Source: an uncultured Clostridia bacterium
Lineage (GTDB): Bacteria > Bacillota_A > Clostridia > Christensenellales > Aristaeellaceae
DNA: 48,782 nt
Direction: 5' to 3'
Assembly: GCA_934645275.1 (NCBI GenBank)
Contig: CAKUDW010000001.1
Location: forward strand, 1 to 48,782
A program made the position numbers and the translations under genes. Of the stretch, positions 39,308-47,145 are shown piece by piece; position 1 is the stretch's first letter; the number at the start of each line of letters is the position of its first letter. The notes below the pieces were generated by a model. The model saw only the letters and a program-made list of their open reading frames with translations. It was not told the DNA's origin and did not search any database.

Positions 39308-41068
39308 GTGAAGGGAAAGAGGAGCACGTTCGGCTGGGTGCTGAGCTTTGCCGGACAGGAAAAGGGAAGGTACATTGCCAGCGTGTGCCTGGCGATTGCG
39401 GGCGCGGCGCTTCAGATGCTGCCATTCTTCGTAATGGCGGAGGTAATTGGCAGACTGTTGGCCGGAGATCGGAATTTGCAGAGCTACATGATCGATTGCG
39501 CCGCGATGGCGGGTCTGTGGCTCGCGCGGGCGCTGCTGCATGCGCTGTCCACTTCGCAGTCGCACCGGGCTGCGTTTGCCGTGCTGGGAAATATTCGAAA
39601 GATGGGGCTTGCAAAGCTCGCGCGCATGCCGCTGGGCGACGTGCAGGCGCGAGGTTCCGGCGAGCTGAAGAGTATACTCGTTGAGCGCGTGGACAGCATG
39701 GAGCCTACGCTGGCGCACGTGATTCCTGAAATGAGCGGTAACGCCGCCGTCGCGCTGGCGACACTGCTCTACCTGTTCTGGCTCGACTGGCGCATGGCGC
39801 TGGCCGCGCTGGCCACGCTGCCGCTGGGCATGGTCTTCTTCATGCTGATGATGGCAGGGTACCAGAAGAACTATGCCCGCACCGTGGCGGCGGCAAACGC
39901 ACTCAACGATACCGCGGTGGAGTATATCGGCGGCATCGAGGTAATCAAGGTGTTTGGCAAGGCGAAGAGCAGCTATGAAAAATTTGTGGCCGCAGCGCGG
40001 GAATGCGCCCACAGCTATGTCGACTGGATGAACAGGAGCAATTTTCACTTTACCTTTGCTATAAATATCATGCCCGCGACGCTGCTGAGCGTGCTGCCCG
40101 CCGGCGGCCTGCTGCTGCGGGCTGGTACGCTTGCACCGGAGAAGTTTGTGCTGATTGTGATTCTCTCGATGGGGCTTGTCACGCCGCTGATTGGCTGCAT
40201 GAAGTTCACCGACGATTTGGCCAGAGTGGGCACGATTATCGGCCAGGTCACGGATATACTGACCGCGCCGGAGCTGTCACGCCCGGAGGCCGATCTGGAA
40301 ACGCCGAAGGGCAACACCGTCGCGCTGCGCGACGTGCGCTTTGGTTATGGCGGTGCGGAGGTGCTCCACGGTGTGAATCTCACCTTTAACGAGGGCACAG
40401 TCAATGCGTTGGTCGGGCCTTCCGGCAGCGGCAAATCCACCATTGCCAGGCTGATTGCCGCGTTTTGGGATGTGGGCAGCGGCGCGATTACCGTGGGCGG
40501 CGTGGATATTCGCCACATTTCCGCAGAGCACTATCACAGGCTCGTCGCCTATGTATCGCAGGACAACTTCCTGTTTGACGCCACCGTGCGCGAAAACATT
40601 CGCATGGGCAGGCCCGGCGCGACCGACGCAGAGGTGGAGCGGGCGGCTCGGGATTGCGGCTGCTACGATTTCATTATGAGCCTGGAAAACGGCTTTGACA
40701 CGCGCGTGGGCAGCGGCGGCGGCCGCCTTTCCGGCGGTGAGCGGCAGCGCATTTCCATCGCCCGCGCGATGCTGAAGGACGCGCCCATCGTGATTCTGGA
40801 CGAGGCGACCGCCTACACCGATCCGGAAAACGAGGCCGTCGTTCAGGAATCGGTTGCTCGACTGGTGCGGGGTAAGACGCTGATCGTGATCGCCCACCGC
40901 CTGTCCACCATTGTGGACGCGGATCAGATTGCCGTGGTGAATGGCGGCCGCATCGAAGCGGCGGGCACGCATGCAAAGCTGCTGGAGTGCTGCCCGCTGT
41001 ATCGCAGGCTGTGGGACGCGCACGTTTCGATCCGCGATTGTATGGAGGGAGGCGAAGCGCATGCTTGA
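39308..41068 (+). CDS. ABC half-transporter (TMD-NBD), pair 2 subunit A, YbtPQ/IrtAB-like
   Basis: 586 residues from the GTG at 39308, for which GAGGTG ends 6 nt upstream; an earlier GTG at 39299 overlaps the previous stop and is less well placed. TMD about 15-310 with 'EPTLAHVIPEMSGNA', the A-subunit hallmark of this window. NBD: Walker A GPSGSGKST near 370, signature LSGGERQRISIARAML near 473, Walker B IVILDEATAYTDPENE near 496, H-loop IVIAHRLST. It is co-transcribed with the ECF genes, an unusual link between an ECF importer and an exporter-fold pair. It forms a heterodimer with the next protein. Confidence 0.9.
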   Translation: MKGKRSTFGWVLSFAGQEKGRYIASVCLAIAGAALQMLPFFVMAEVIGRLLAGDRNLQSYMIDCAAMAGLWLARALLHALSTSQSHRAAFAVLGNIRKMGLAKLARMPLGDVQARGSGELKSILVERVDSMEPTLAHVIPEMSGNAAVALATLLYLFWLDWRMALAALATLPLGMVFFMLMMAGYQKNYARTVAAANALNDTAVEYIGGIEVIKVFGKAKSSYEKFVAAARECAHSYVDWMNRSNFHFTFAINIMPATLLSVLPAGGLLLRAGTLAPEKFVLIVILSMGLVTPLIGCMKFTDDLARVGTIIGQVTDILTAPELSRPEADLETPKGNTVALRDVRFGYGGAEVLHGVNLTFNEGTVNALVGPSGSGKSTIARLIAAFWDVGSGAITVGGVDIRHISAEHYHRLVAYVSQDNFLFDATVRENIRMGRPGATDAEVERAARDCGCYDFIMSLENGFDTRVGSGGGRLSGGERQRISIARAMLKDAPIVILDEATAYTDPENEAVVQESVARLVRGKTLIVIAHRLSTIVDADQIAVVNGGRIEAAGTHAKLLECCPLYRRLWDAHVSIRDCMEGGEAHA

Positions 41069-42794
41069 AATCCTGAAGAAATTTTTTGATTTTTGCGATG
41101 CGCGGGAGCGCAGAAAGTTCTATGCCTCCATTGCGCTGGGCGTGCTCGCGGCGTTGTTTTCCGCGCTGAAAATTCCTGCTGTCGGCGTGATGCTGCGGGC
41201 AATTCTAAACGGCGAGGTCACGGCGGAGGCAATTCTGCTATCGCTGGGAATCATGCTGGCATCGGTTGCGGGCGCGTCGCTGCTCAAGTATCGGGCGACG
41301 GCTCTGCAAACCGAGGGCGGATATTTCACTACGGCGAATAAGCGCGTGCAGATTGCCGAGCACCTTCGCTACCTGCCCATGGGCTATTTTAATGAAAACA
41401 GTTTGGGCGCGATTGCATCCGTTACCACCAACACGATGGATAACCTCTCCGGTGTGTCCACACGCGTGGTGATGCTGGTCACGGAGGGGCTGTTTTCCAC
41501 CGCGGTGATGACGCTGGCGGTATTCATGTTCGACTGGCGGGTGGGGCTGCTGATTGCTGCGGGGTTGCTGATTTATTACTGCATGAATCGCGCGCTGCAA
41601 GTCCGCTCCGAAAAGACGACGGCCAGAAAGCTGGCGGGCGATACAGCGGTGATTGAGCGCGTGCTGGAATTCATTCGGGGCATTGCCGAGGTAAAGGCCT
41701 GCGCGCTCGCCGGAGAATACAGCCGGAGCTTGGAAGCGGCCATCGATGAGAATACCGCCGCCAACATTGGCATGGAGCTGAAGCTCCAGCCGCTGATGCT
41801 GGCGCAGAGCGCCGTCGCCCGCCTGATTGACGTGGGCGTGGTCGCGCTGTCGCTCATCCTGTATGCCCTCGGGCGCATGGAGCTGTTTTCCTGCATGATG
41901 CTGGCAATTTGCTCTTTCCTGCTCACCGAGGGACTTGAGCAGGCGGGTACGCAGTCCTCGCTGATGCGCGTGGTGGATACCTGCGTGAGCCAGGCAAACG
42001 AAATTCTGAGGTTGCCGGCCATGGATATTTCCGGCGCGGACATAGCGCCCGCAAACTGCACGCTGCGTGCAGAAAACGTGGACTTTTCCTACGAACATCG
42101 GAAAATTATCGACGGCATAACGCTGACCATTCCCGAGGGCACGACCGCCGCCATCGTCGGCCCGTCCGGCAGCGGCAAGACTACGCTCTGCCGTCTGCTC
42201 GCCCGCTTCTGGGATGTGGATGCGGGCCGGGTGACGCTGGGCGGTGTGGACGTGCGCGATTACAGCATGGACAGCCTGATGAAAAACTTCAGTTTCGTAT
42301 TCCAGAATGTGTATCTGTTTCGCGATACCGTGGCCAACAACATCCGTTTCGGGCAGCCGGACGCCGCGATGGAGCGGGTCGTCGCAGCGGCAAAGCGCGC
42401 GCGTTGCCACGACTTCATCATGGCGCTGCCTAACGGCTACGATACCGTGATCGGCGAGGGCGGCGCGTCGCTTTCCGGCGGCGAACGGCAGCGGCTCTCC
42501 ATCGCCCGCGCCATCATAAAGGATGCGCCCATCATCATTCTGGACGAAGCCACCGCAAACGTCGATCCGGAAAATGAAATGGAACTGATGTCTGCCGTTC
42601 GCGAATTGACGCGGGAAAAGACCATCATCATGATTGCGCACCGGCTCAAAACCGTGCGCGACGCCGACCAGATCTTCGTGCTGGATAAGGGCAGGATCGT
42701 TCAGCGAGGAAATCATGCGCAGCTCATGGCGCAGGACGGCGTCTATCGCCGCTTCATCGCCGGCCGCGCGCAGGCTGCAAGCTGGAAATTGTGA
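41061..42794 (+). CDS. ABC half-transporter (TMD-NBD), pair 2 subunit B, YbtPQ/IrtAB-like
   Basis: 577 residues from the ATG at 41061 (GGAGGGAGG upstream, overlapping the end of subunit A by 8 nt). Longer frames reaching upstream to 40941 lie inside subunit A. TMD about 15-310 with 'MGYFNENSLGAIASV', the B-subunit hallmark. NBD: Walker A GPSGSGKTT near 367, signature LSGGERQRLSIARAII near 470, Walker B IIILDEATANVDPENE near 492, H-loop IMIAHRLKT. Catalytic Glu is present in both subunits of the pair. It ends the ECF/ABC operon. Confidence 0.9.
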   Translation: MLEILKKFFDFCDARERRKFYASIALGVLAALFSALKIPAVGVMLRAILNGEVTAEAILLSLGIMLASVAGASLLKYRATALQTEGGYFTTANKRVQIAEHLRYLPMGYFNENSLGAIASVTTNTMDNLSGVSTRVVMLVTEGLFSTAVMTLAVFMFDWRVGLLIAAGLLIYYCMNRALQVRSEKTTARKLAGDTAVIERVLEFIRGIAEVKACALAGEYSRSLEAAIDENTAANIGMELKLQPLMLAQSAVARLIDVGVVALSLILYALGRMELFSCMMLAICSFLLTEGLEQAGTQSSLMRVVDTCVSQANEILRLPAMDISGADIAPANCTLRAENVDFSYEHRKIIDGITLTIPEGTTAAIVGPSGSGKTTLCRLLARFWDVDAGRVTLGGVDVRDYSMDSLMKNFSFVFQNVYLFRDTVANNIRFGQPDAAMERVVAAAKRARCHDFIMALPNGYDTVIGEGGASLSGGERQRLSIARAIIKDAPIIILDEATANVDPENEMELMSAVRELTREKTIIMIAHRLKTVRDADQIFVLDKGRIVQRGNHAQLMAQDGVYRRFIAGRAQAASWKL

Positions 42795-42858
42795 ACCCTG
42801 AAGGCGCGGAAACATTTTCTGGGCCGGAGAAAGGCCGTGCGCATTGCACCGGGAATCG

Positions 42859-42867
42859 TGATATAAT
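42859..42867 (+). promoter_or_regulatory. Extended -10 promoter of the AraC/GyrI gene
   Basis: TGATATAAT, a perfect -10 with the TG extension. The -35 at the right distance (about 42839-42844) is poor, so this is probably an extended -10 promoter. Transcription would start near 42874. Confidence 0.55.
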
Positions 42868-42889
42868 AATAGAAATCAGGAAATGCCGC

Positions 42890-42921
42890 AGCGGGCGGGA
42901 AAGCAAATTTCCCCGCCCGCT
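42890..42921 (+). terminator. Leader hairpin upstream of the AraC/GyrI gene
   Basis: 10-bp arms AGCGGGCGGG / CCCGCCCGCT, extended inward by AAA/TTT, followed by TTC. It lies between the extended -10 promoter and the gene. It may terminate transcription from the preceding ABC operon or act as an attenuator in the leader. Confidence 0.5.
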
Positions 42922-42998
42922 TTCAAATGGCAAGAAACGTCGAGAAAGAGCTCTGCGAATGCGGTACAATAGTTCTCGAAGGGAGGACGGAAGAATCC

Positions 42999-43883
42999 AT
43001 GAAGGAACAGGTGCTGGCCGTTCAGCGAATGCAGGATTACATAGAACAGAACCGGGAAGGCGAAATTCATCCGGCAGATCTGGCGCAGGTTTCCCATTTT
43101 TCGCCCTGGTATTCCTATCGACTCTTTCGGGAATGCCTGGGGCTCGCGCCCGCGGAATACATTCGAAAATACCGGCTGTCCCAGGCGGCGATGCGGTTGC
43201 GCGATGGAAACGTGCGCATCATCGATGCGGCCTACGACGCGGGCTTTTCCAATGTGGATACCTTCACCCGGGCGTTTTATCGTGAATTTGGGCTGAACCC
43301 CAGCGACTACGTGAAGCATCCCGTACCCATTGCGCTGTTTATTCCCTACGGCGCAAAGTACCGGGCGCTGAGAAAGGAGCAGATCGACGTGTCGAACATA
43401 CAGACCATATTTGTGCAGGCGGTTCGCAAGCCGGAGCGCCTGTACATCATCAGGCGTGCCGTCCATGCAGAGGATTACTTTCCCTACTGCGAGGAGGTTG
43501 GCTGCGACGTGTGGGGCGTTCTCATGAGCATGAAACCCCTTTGCGGGGAACCGGTGTCCATGTGGTTGCCGCCGAAGTACAAGGCGCCGAATACCTCCAC
43601 CTATGTGCAGGGCGTGGAGGTGGAAACCGATTATATGGGCGTTATTCCCCAGGGCTTCGACGTCATTCAATTGCCGGAGGCAGAGTATCTGATGTTTCAG
43701 GGTCAGCCCTTTCGGGAGGAGGACTACTGCGAGGCCATCCGGAGCGTGCAGCAGGCCATGGATAGCTACGATCCATCAGCAGTAGGCTACGCATGGGATG
43801 ATGAAAACCCGCGCATCCAGCTGGAGCCCCGCGGCGAACGCGGTTATATCGAGCTGCGAGCGGTCAGGAGGCTTCAGAAATGA
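42999..43883 (+). CDS. AraC-family regulator with C-terminal GyrI-like effector domain
   Basis: 294 residues from the ATG at 42999 (GGGAGGACGG upstream). An ATG at 42927 would place the start inside the hairpin leader. N-terminal double HTH (about 8-105): 'LAQVSHFSPWYSYRLFRECLGLAPAEYIRKYRLSQ...' in parts, then 'IDAAYDAGFSNVDTFTRAFYREFGLNP'. The C-terminal 160 residues resemble the AraC_E_bind / GyrI fold, which binds varied small hydrophobic or cationic ligands (as in Rob-like and BmrR-like regulators). The stop overlaps the ABC ATPase start, so regulator and exporter are coupled. A drug- or metabolite-responsive control of that exporter is inferred. Confidence 0.87.
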   Translation: MKEQVLAVQRMQDYIEQNREGEIHPADLAQVSHFSPWYSYRLFRECLGLAPAEYIRKYRLSQAAMRLRDGNVRIIDAAYDAGFSNVDTFTRAFYREFGLNPSDYVKHPVPIALFIPYGAKYRALRKEQIDVSNIQTIFVQAVRKPERLYIIRRAVHAEDYFPYCEEVGCDVWGVLMSMKPLCGEPVSMWLPPKYKAPNTSTYVQGVEVETDYMGVIPQGFDVIQLPEAEYLMFQGQPFREEDYCEAIRSVQQAMDSYDPSAVGYAWDDENPRIQLEPRGERGYIELRAVRRLQK

Positions 43884-44603
43884 GCGAGGCGATTTCCATT
43901 CAGGGACTCACAAAGACCTACGGGCGCAAAACGGCGCTGCGCGATTTGAGCCTTTCCGTGGAGCGCGGCACGGTATTCGGCCTGCTTGGCGCGAACGGCG
44001 CGGGAAAGAGTACCGCCATTGAATGCATACTGGGCGTAAGAGATATGGATGCGGGCCAGGTACGGCTGCTTGGGCAGGAGCCCCGGCATGGGCGCGGGGC
44101 GCTGTTTCAGAAAATCGGCGTGCAGTTTCAGGAGGGCGACTATGAGCGGGAAATTCGGGTGTGCGAATTGTGCGAGGAGACTGCCTGCCTGTATGAAAGT
44201 CCCGCCGACTGGCGGGCGCTGTGCTGTCAATTCGGCATTGGCGACAGGCTGGACGCGCCGGTCAGGAGCCTTTCCGGCGGCCAGCGGCAGCGACTGTTCA
44301 TCGTGCTGGCGCTGATTCCCCAGCCTCAGCTGGTATTTCTGGACGAACTGACCACGGGCTTGGACGCGAAAGCCCGGCGCGGCGTATGGAAGCAGCTGGA
44401 AACGTTGAAGGCGCAGGGGGTTGACCATTTTTCTCACCTCACACTTTATGGATGAGGTTGAAGCCCTCTGCGATAAAATCTGCATACTTAAAAAAGGAAA
44501 CGCCGTGTTTCAGGGGAGCGTGGAAGAAGCGAAGCGACAGTGCGGCTGCGCGCGATTTGAGGACGCGTATCTGATGCTGGCGGACGAGGAGGCGGGGGCA
44601 TGA
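43880..44603 (+). pseudogene. ABC-2 exporter ATPase gene with frameshift in a G5 run
   Basis: Two frames together encode one ABC-2-type ATPase. The first (43880-44455, 191 codons) has Walker A GANGAGKST, signature LSGGQRQRLFI and Walker B LVFLDELTTGLDA (Glu at the second acidic position, Leu for Pro). It then runs off into a false tail. The second frame begins at the TTG at 44421 and supplies the expected continuation: T-I-F-L-T-S-H-F-M-D-E-V-E (the H-loop) to the stop at 44603. Removing one G from GGGGG at 44416-44420 would restore '...AQGLTIFLTSH...'. It may be a true pseudogene, a phase-variable tract or an assembly error. The permease that follows is intact. Confidence 0.8.
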
Positions 44604-45340
44604 AACGATTCTTTACTTTTCTGAAGATACAGCTGCGGCTCAGCCTTCGCGACATGAACATGCCGATTTTTGCAATCATCATGCCGCTGGTGATTTTTAT
44701 GATTTTGGGCATGATTTACGGCGGCAGGCCTGCCTACGACGGCGCGCCCTATACCTTTCTGGAGCAGGCCTTCGGCGCGACCGGCGCGATCGCCATCTGC
44801 GCGGGCGGACTGATGGGACTGCCGCAGGCGGTGGCCGATGTGCGTGAGCGCGGAGTTCTCAAGCGCTTTCGCGTTACGCCGGTAAGCCCCGCGCTTATTT
44901 TGGGCGTGACGCTGGCCATGTACATCGTCTACTGCGCTGCGTCATTGGCGACACTGGCTGCTGCGGCGCGCATCTGGAAGGTACGGCTACACGGTTCCGT
45001 GTTGAAGTTTCTGGGCAGCTGGATGCTTACCATGCTCTCGACGCTCAGCATCGGCATGCTGGTCGGCGGCGTGGCGAAAAATACGAAGCAGGCAGGCGTA
45101 ATCGCATCGATATTGTATTTCCCGATGCTCGTGTTTTCCGGCACGACGCTGCCGCTGGAAGTCATGCCGCGCGCCCTGCGTCAGATCGTGCATTTTTTCC
45201 CGTTGACGCAGGGTATCGCCATGATGAAGAACGCCTTCTTGGGCACCGGCACAGGCGCGGCGCTGCTGCCGGTCGCCGTCATGCTGGGCGTCACGGCGCT
45301 CTGTGCCGGCCTGTCCATCCGCTTTTTTCGTTGGGAATAA
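44600..45340 (+). CDS. ABC-2 type permease
   Basis: 246 residues. The start overlaps the ATPase gene stop (ATGA). About six membrane helices. The family pattern is 'QLRLSLRDMNMPIFAIIMPLVIFMIL', then 'GVLKRFRVTPVSPALILGVTLAMYI', 'GSWMLTMLSTLSIGMLVGGVA' and 'SGTTLPLEVMPRALRQIVHFFPLTQGIAM'. It is the channel of a drug- or metabolite-type ABC-2 exporter, powered by the frameshifted ATPase and probably controlled by the AraC/GyrI regulator. A strong terminator follows. Confidence 0.87.
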   Translation: MKRFFTFLKIQLRLSLRDMNMPIFAIIMPLVIFMILGMIYGGRPAYDGAPYTFLEQAFGATGAIAICAGGLMGLPQAVADVRERGVLKRFRVTPVSPALILGVTLAMYIVYCAASLATLAAAARIWKVRLHGSVLKFLGSWMLTMLSTLSIGMLVGGVAKNTKQAGVIASILYFPMLVFSGTTLPLEVMPRALRQIVHFFPLTQGIAMMKNAFLGTGTGAALLPVAVMLGVTALCAGLSIRFFRWE

Positions 45341-45355
45341 ATAATAGAATAGACG

Positions 45356-45396
45356 AGCGCCGGAGGTTTCAGTTTTCAGGAAACCTCCGGCGCTTT
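45356..45396. terminator. Strong terminator between convergent ABC genes
   Basis: 15-bp perfect arms (AGCGCCGGAGGTTTC and its complement) around a 9-nt loop with TTT, 15 nt after the permease stop. It also lies 10 nt after the 3' end of the minus-strand ABC gene and may serve both. Confidence 0.8.
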
Positions 45397-45405
45397 GCAG
45401 CGGCC

Positions 45406-47142
45406 CTAACCCGCGATGCGCCAGCCCTCGGCGCGCTCGCGGATTTCAATGAAGCGGCGGTACACGCCGTTTTGGCGCAGCAGTTCCTCGTGCGTGCCGC
45501 GTTCGACGATGCGGCCGTCGTTCACCACCAGAATCTGACTGGCATTCTGTATCGTTGCCAGCCGGTGCGCGATGGTGATGATTGTCTTGCCGCGCGTCAG
45601 CTCGGACAGCGCGGATTGAATCAGGTGTTCATTTTCTGGATCGATGCTGGCCGTCGCCTCGTCCAGAATCACGATGGGCGCGTCCTTCAGCATCGCGCGG
45701 GCGATGGAGATGCGCTGCCGTTCGCCGCCGGACAGCGTGCCGCCGCCCTCGCCGATCACCGTGTCATAGCCGTTTGGCAGCGCCATGATGAAGTCGTGAC
45801 AGCGCGCCTTCTTTGCCGCGGCAATCATTTCCGTTTCCGTCGCGTCCGGCTTGCCGAAGCATATGTTGGCGCGGACGGTATCGTTGAACAGGTATACATT
45901 CTGGAACACCATGGAAATGTTTTTCAGCAGACTGTCGCAGGTCAGTTCCCTCAGATCGTGGCCGCCGATGGAAATGCTGCCCTGCTGCGGGTCGTAGAAG
46001 CGCGCAAGCAGGCTGCAGATGGTGGTTTTGCCCGAGCCGGAGGGACCCACGATGGCGGTGGAGGTCTTTTCCGGAATGGTGAAAGATACGTCTCTGAGTA
46101 CCTGTCTGGAATCGTAGCCGAAGCTCACGTGGCTGAACTGAATGTCGCAGTGCTCCAGCGGAATATCCCGGCCGTCCGCGTCGATCAGCCGCCCGCCGCG
46201 CAGCGCGTCCAGCTGGTTCATCGCGTCGTCGATCACGCTGAGCGTGTGCGCGCTGTCGCTGATGGGTTCGAGACTGGCGAAGATGCTGAACGAGAAGAAG
46301 ATGAACATCAGCGCCACGGACAAGTCCATTTTTCCATTCAGGCACATCAGGCTTGCCGCCAGCGCCAGCCCCACGCTGCCGCACTTCAGAAAGAGCAGGT
46401 GCAGCGCGTTTGCAGGCAGATAGCCCCACTCGATTTTCAAGTGAATGCGGCGGCTGTCTGCCACGGCCCGCTTTACCGAAGCCATGGCCGCACCGCTCTG
46501 GCCGAAGGACTTGACCACTGCCAATCCGCGCGCGTATTCCAGAATCGCGCCGGTCATATCGCGGTTGGCCGCGGCCTCCACCGGCGCGTTCTTCGCGCTG
46601 TAATGGGAGATGATCAGGAGGCACAGGAAGGACAGCGCGGCGGCGGCCAGCGCGATCAGCGCCGTGAGTGGGCTGAATGCCATCAAACCGATGAAGATGA
46701 CCAGAAAGTTCAGATAGCCGCCGACGAAGTTGTCGATCATGCGTATGCCCATGCCTTCCAGTGTGCCGAGGCCGGTGGTGATGGAATTGAGAATGTTGCC
46801 GGTACTGACCTGCTGGAAATAACCCAGCGATACGCGCTTGAGCGCGTCGCCCACGGCCAGCCGGTCGCGCGCGGTCAGTTCGTAGCCGATGGATTCCTGG
46901 AGCCGCGCGCGCAGATAATCGAAAAAGAAGCGCAGCAGCACCAGCGCCGCCTGAATAACGATGCATTTCCAAATCCAGCTGGAATCGAAGCGCCCGTCAA
47001 TCAGCAGGCCCACCGTGTAGGCCGCCACCATCAGCGGCATGGCCGCGAAGATATGCGAAAGGAAAGAGAACGCAAATCCGGCGTACAGCCGCCCCTTGAA
47101 TTCGCCGCACCAGTCGATAATGCGCTTTATGGTTTTGAACAT
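45406..47142 (-). CDS. ABC half-transporter (TMD-NBD), pair 3 subunit B
   Basis: 578 residues on the minus strand, starting 4 nt after the stop of the pair-3 A subunit. TMD about 15-310 with 'RVSLGYFQQVSTGNILNSITTGLGTLEGMG'-type coupling region (parts only), NBD: Walker A GPSGSGKTT near 365, signature LSGGERQRISIARAML near 468, Walker B IVILDEATASIDPENE near 490, H-loop ITIAHRLAT. It is the third exporter-fold pair of the window, and its catalytic Glu is present. Its sequence is more distant from pairs 1 and 2. Convergent with the ABC-2 exporter. Confidence 0.88.
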   Translation of the reverse strand: MFKTIKRIIDWCGEFKGRLYAGFAFSFLSHIFAAMPLMVAAYTVGLLIDGRFDSSWIWKCIVIQAALVLLRFFFDYLRARLQESIGYELTARDRLAVGDALKRVSLGYFQQVSTGNILNSITTGLGTLEGMGIRMIDNFVGGYLNFLVIFIGLMAFSPLTALIALAAAALSFLCLLIISHYSAKNAPVEAAANRDMTGAILEYARGLAVVKSFGQSGAAMASVKRAVADSRRIHLKIEWGYLPANALHLLFLKCGSVGLALAASLMCLNGKMDLSVALMFIFFSFSIFASLEPISDSAHTLSVIDDAMNQLDALRGGRLIDADGRDIPLEHCDIQFSHVSFGYDSRQVLRDVSFTIPEKTSTAIVGPSGSGKTTICSLLARFYDPQQGSISIGGHDLRELTCDSLLKNISMVFQNVYLFNDTVRANICFGKPDATETEMIAAAKKARCHDFIMALPNGYDTVIGEGGGTLSGGERQRISIARAMLKDAPIVILDEATASIDPENEHLIQSALSELTRGKTIITIAHRLATIQNASQILVVNDGRIVERGTHEELLRQNGVYRRFIEIRERAEGWRIAG

Positions 47143-47145
47143 GCC

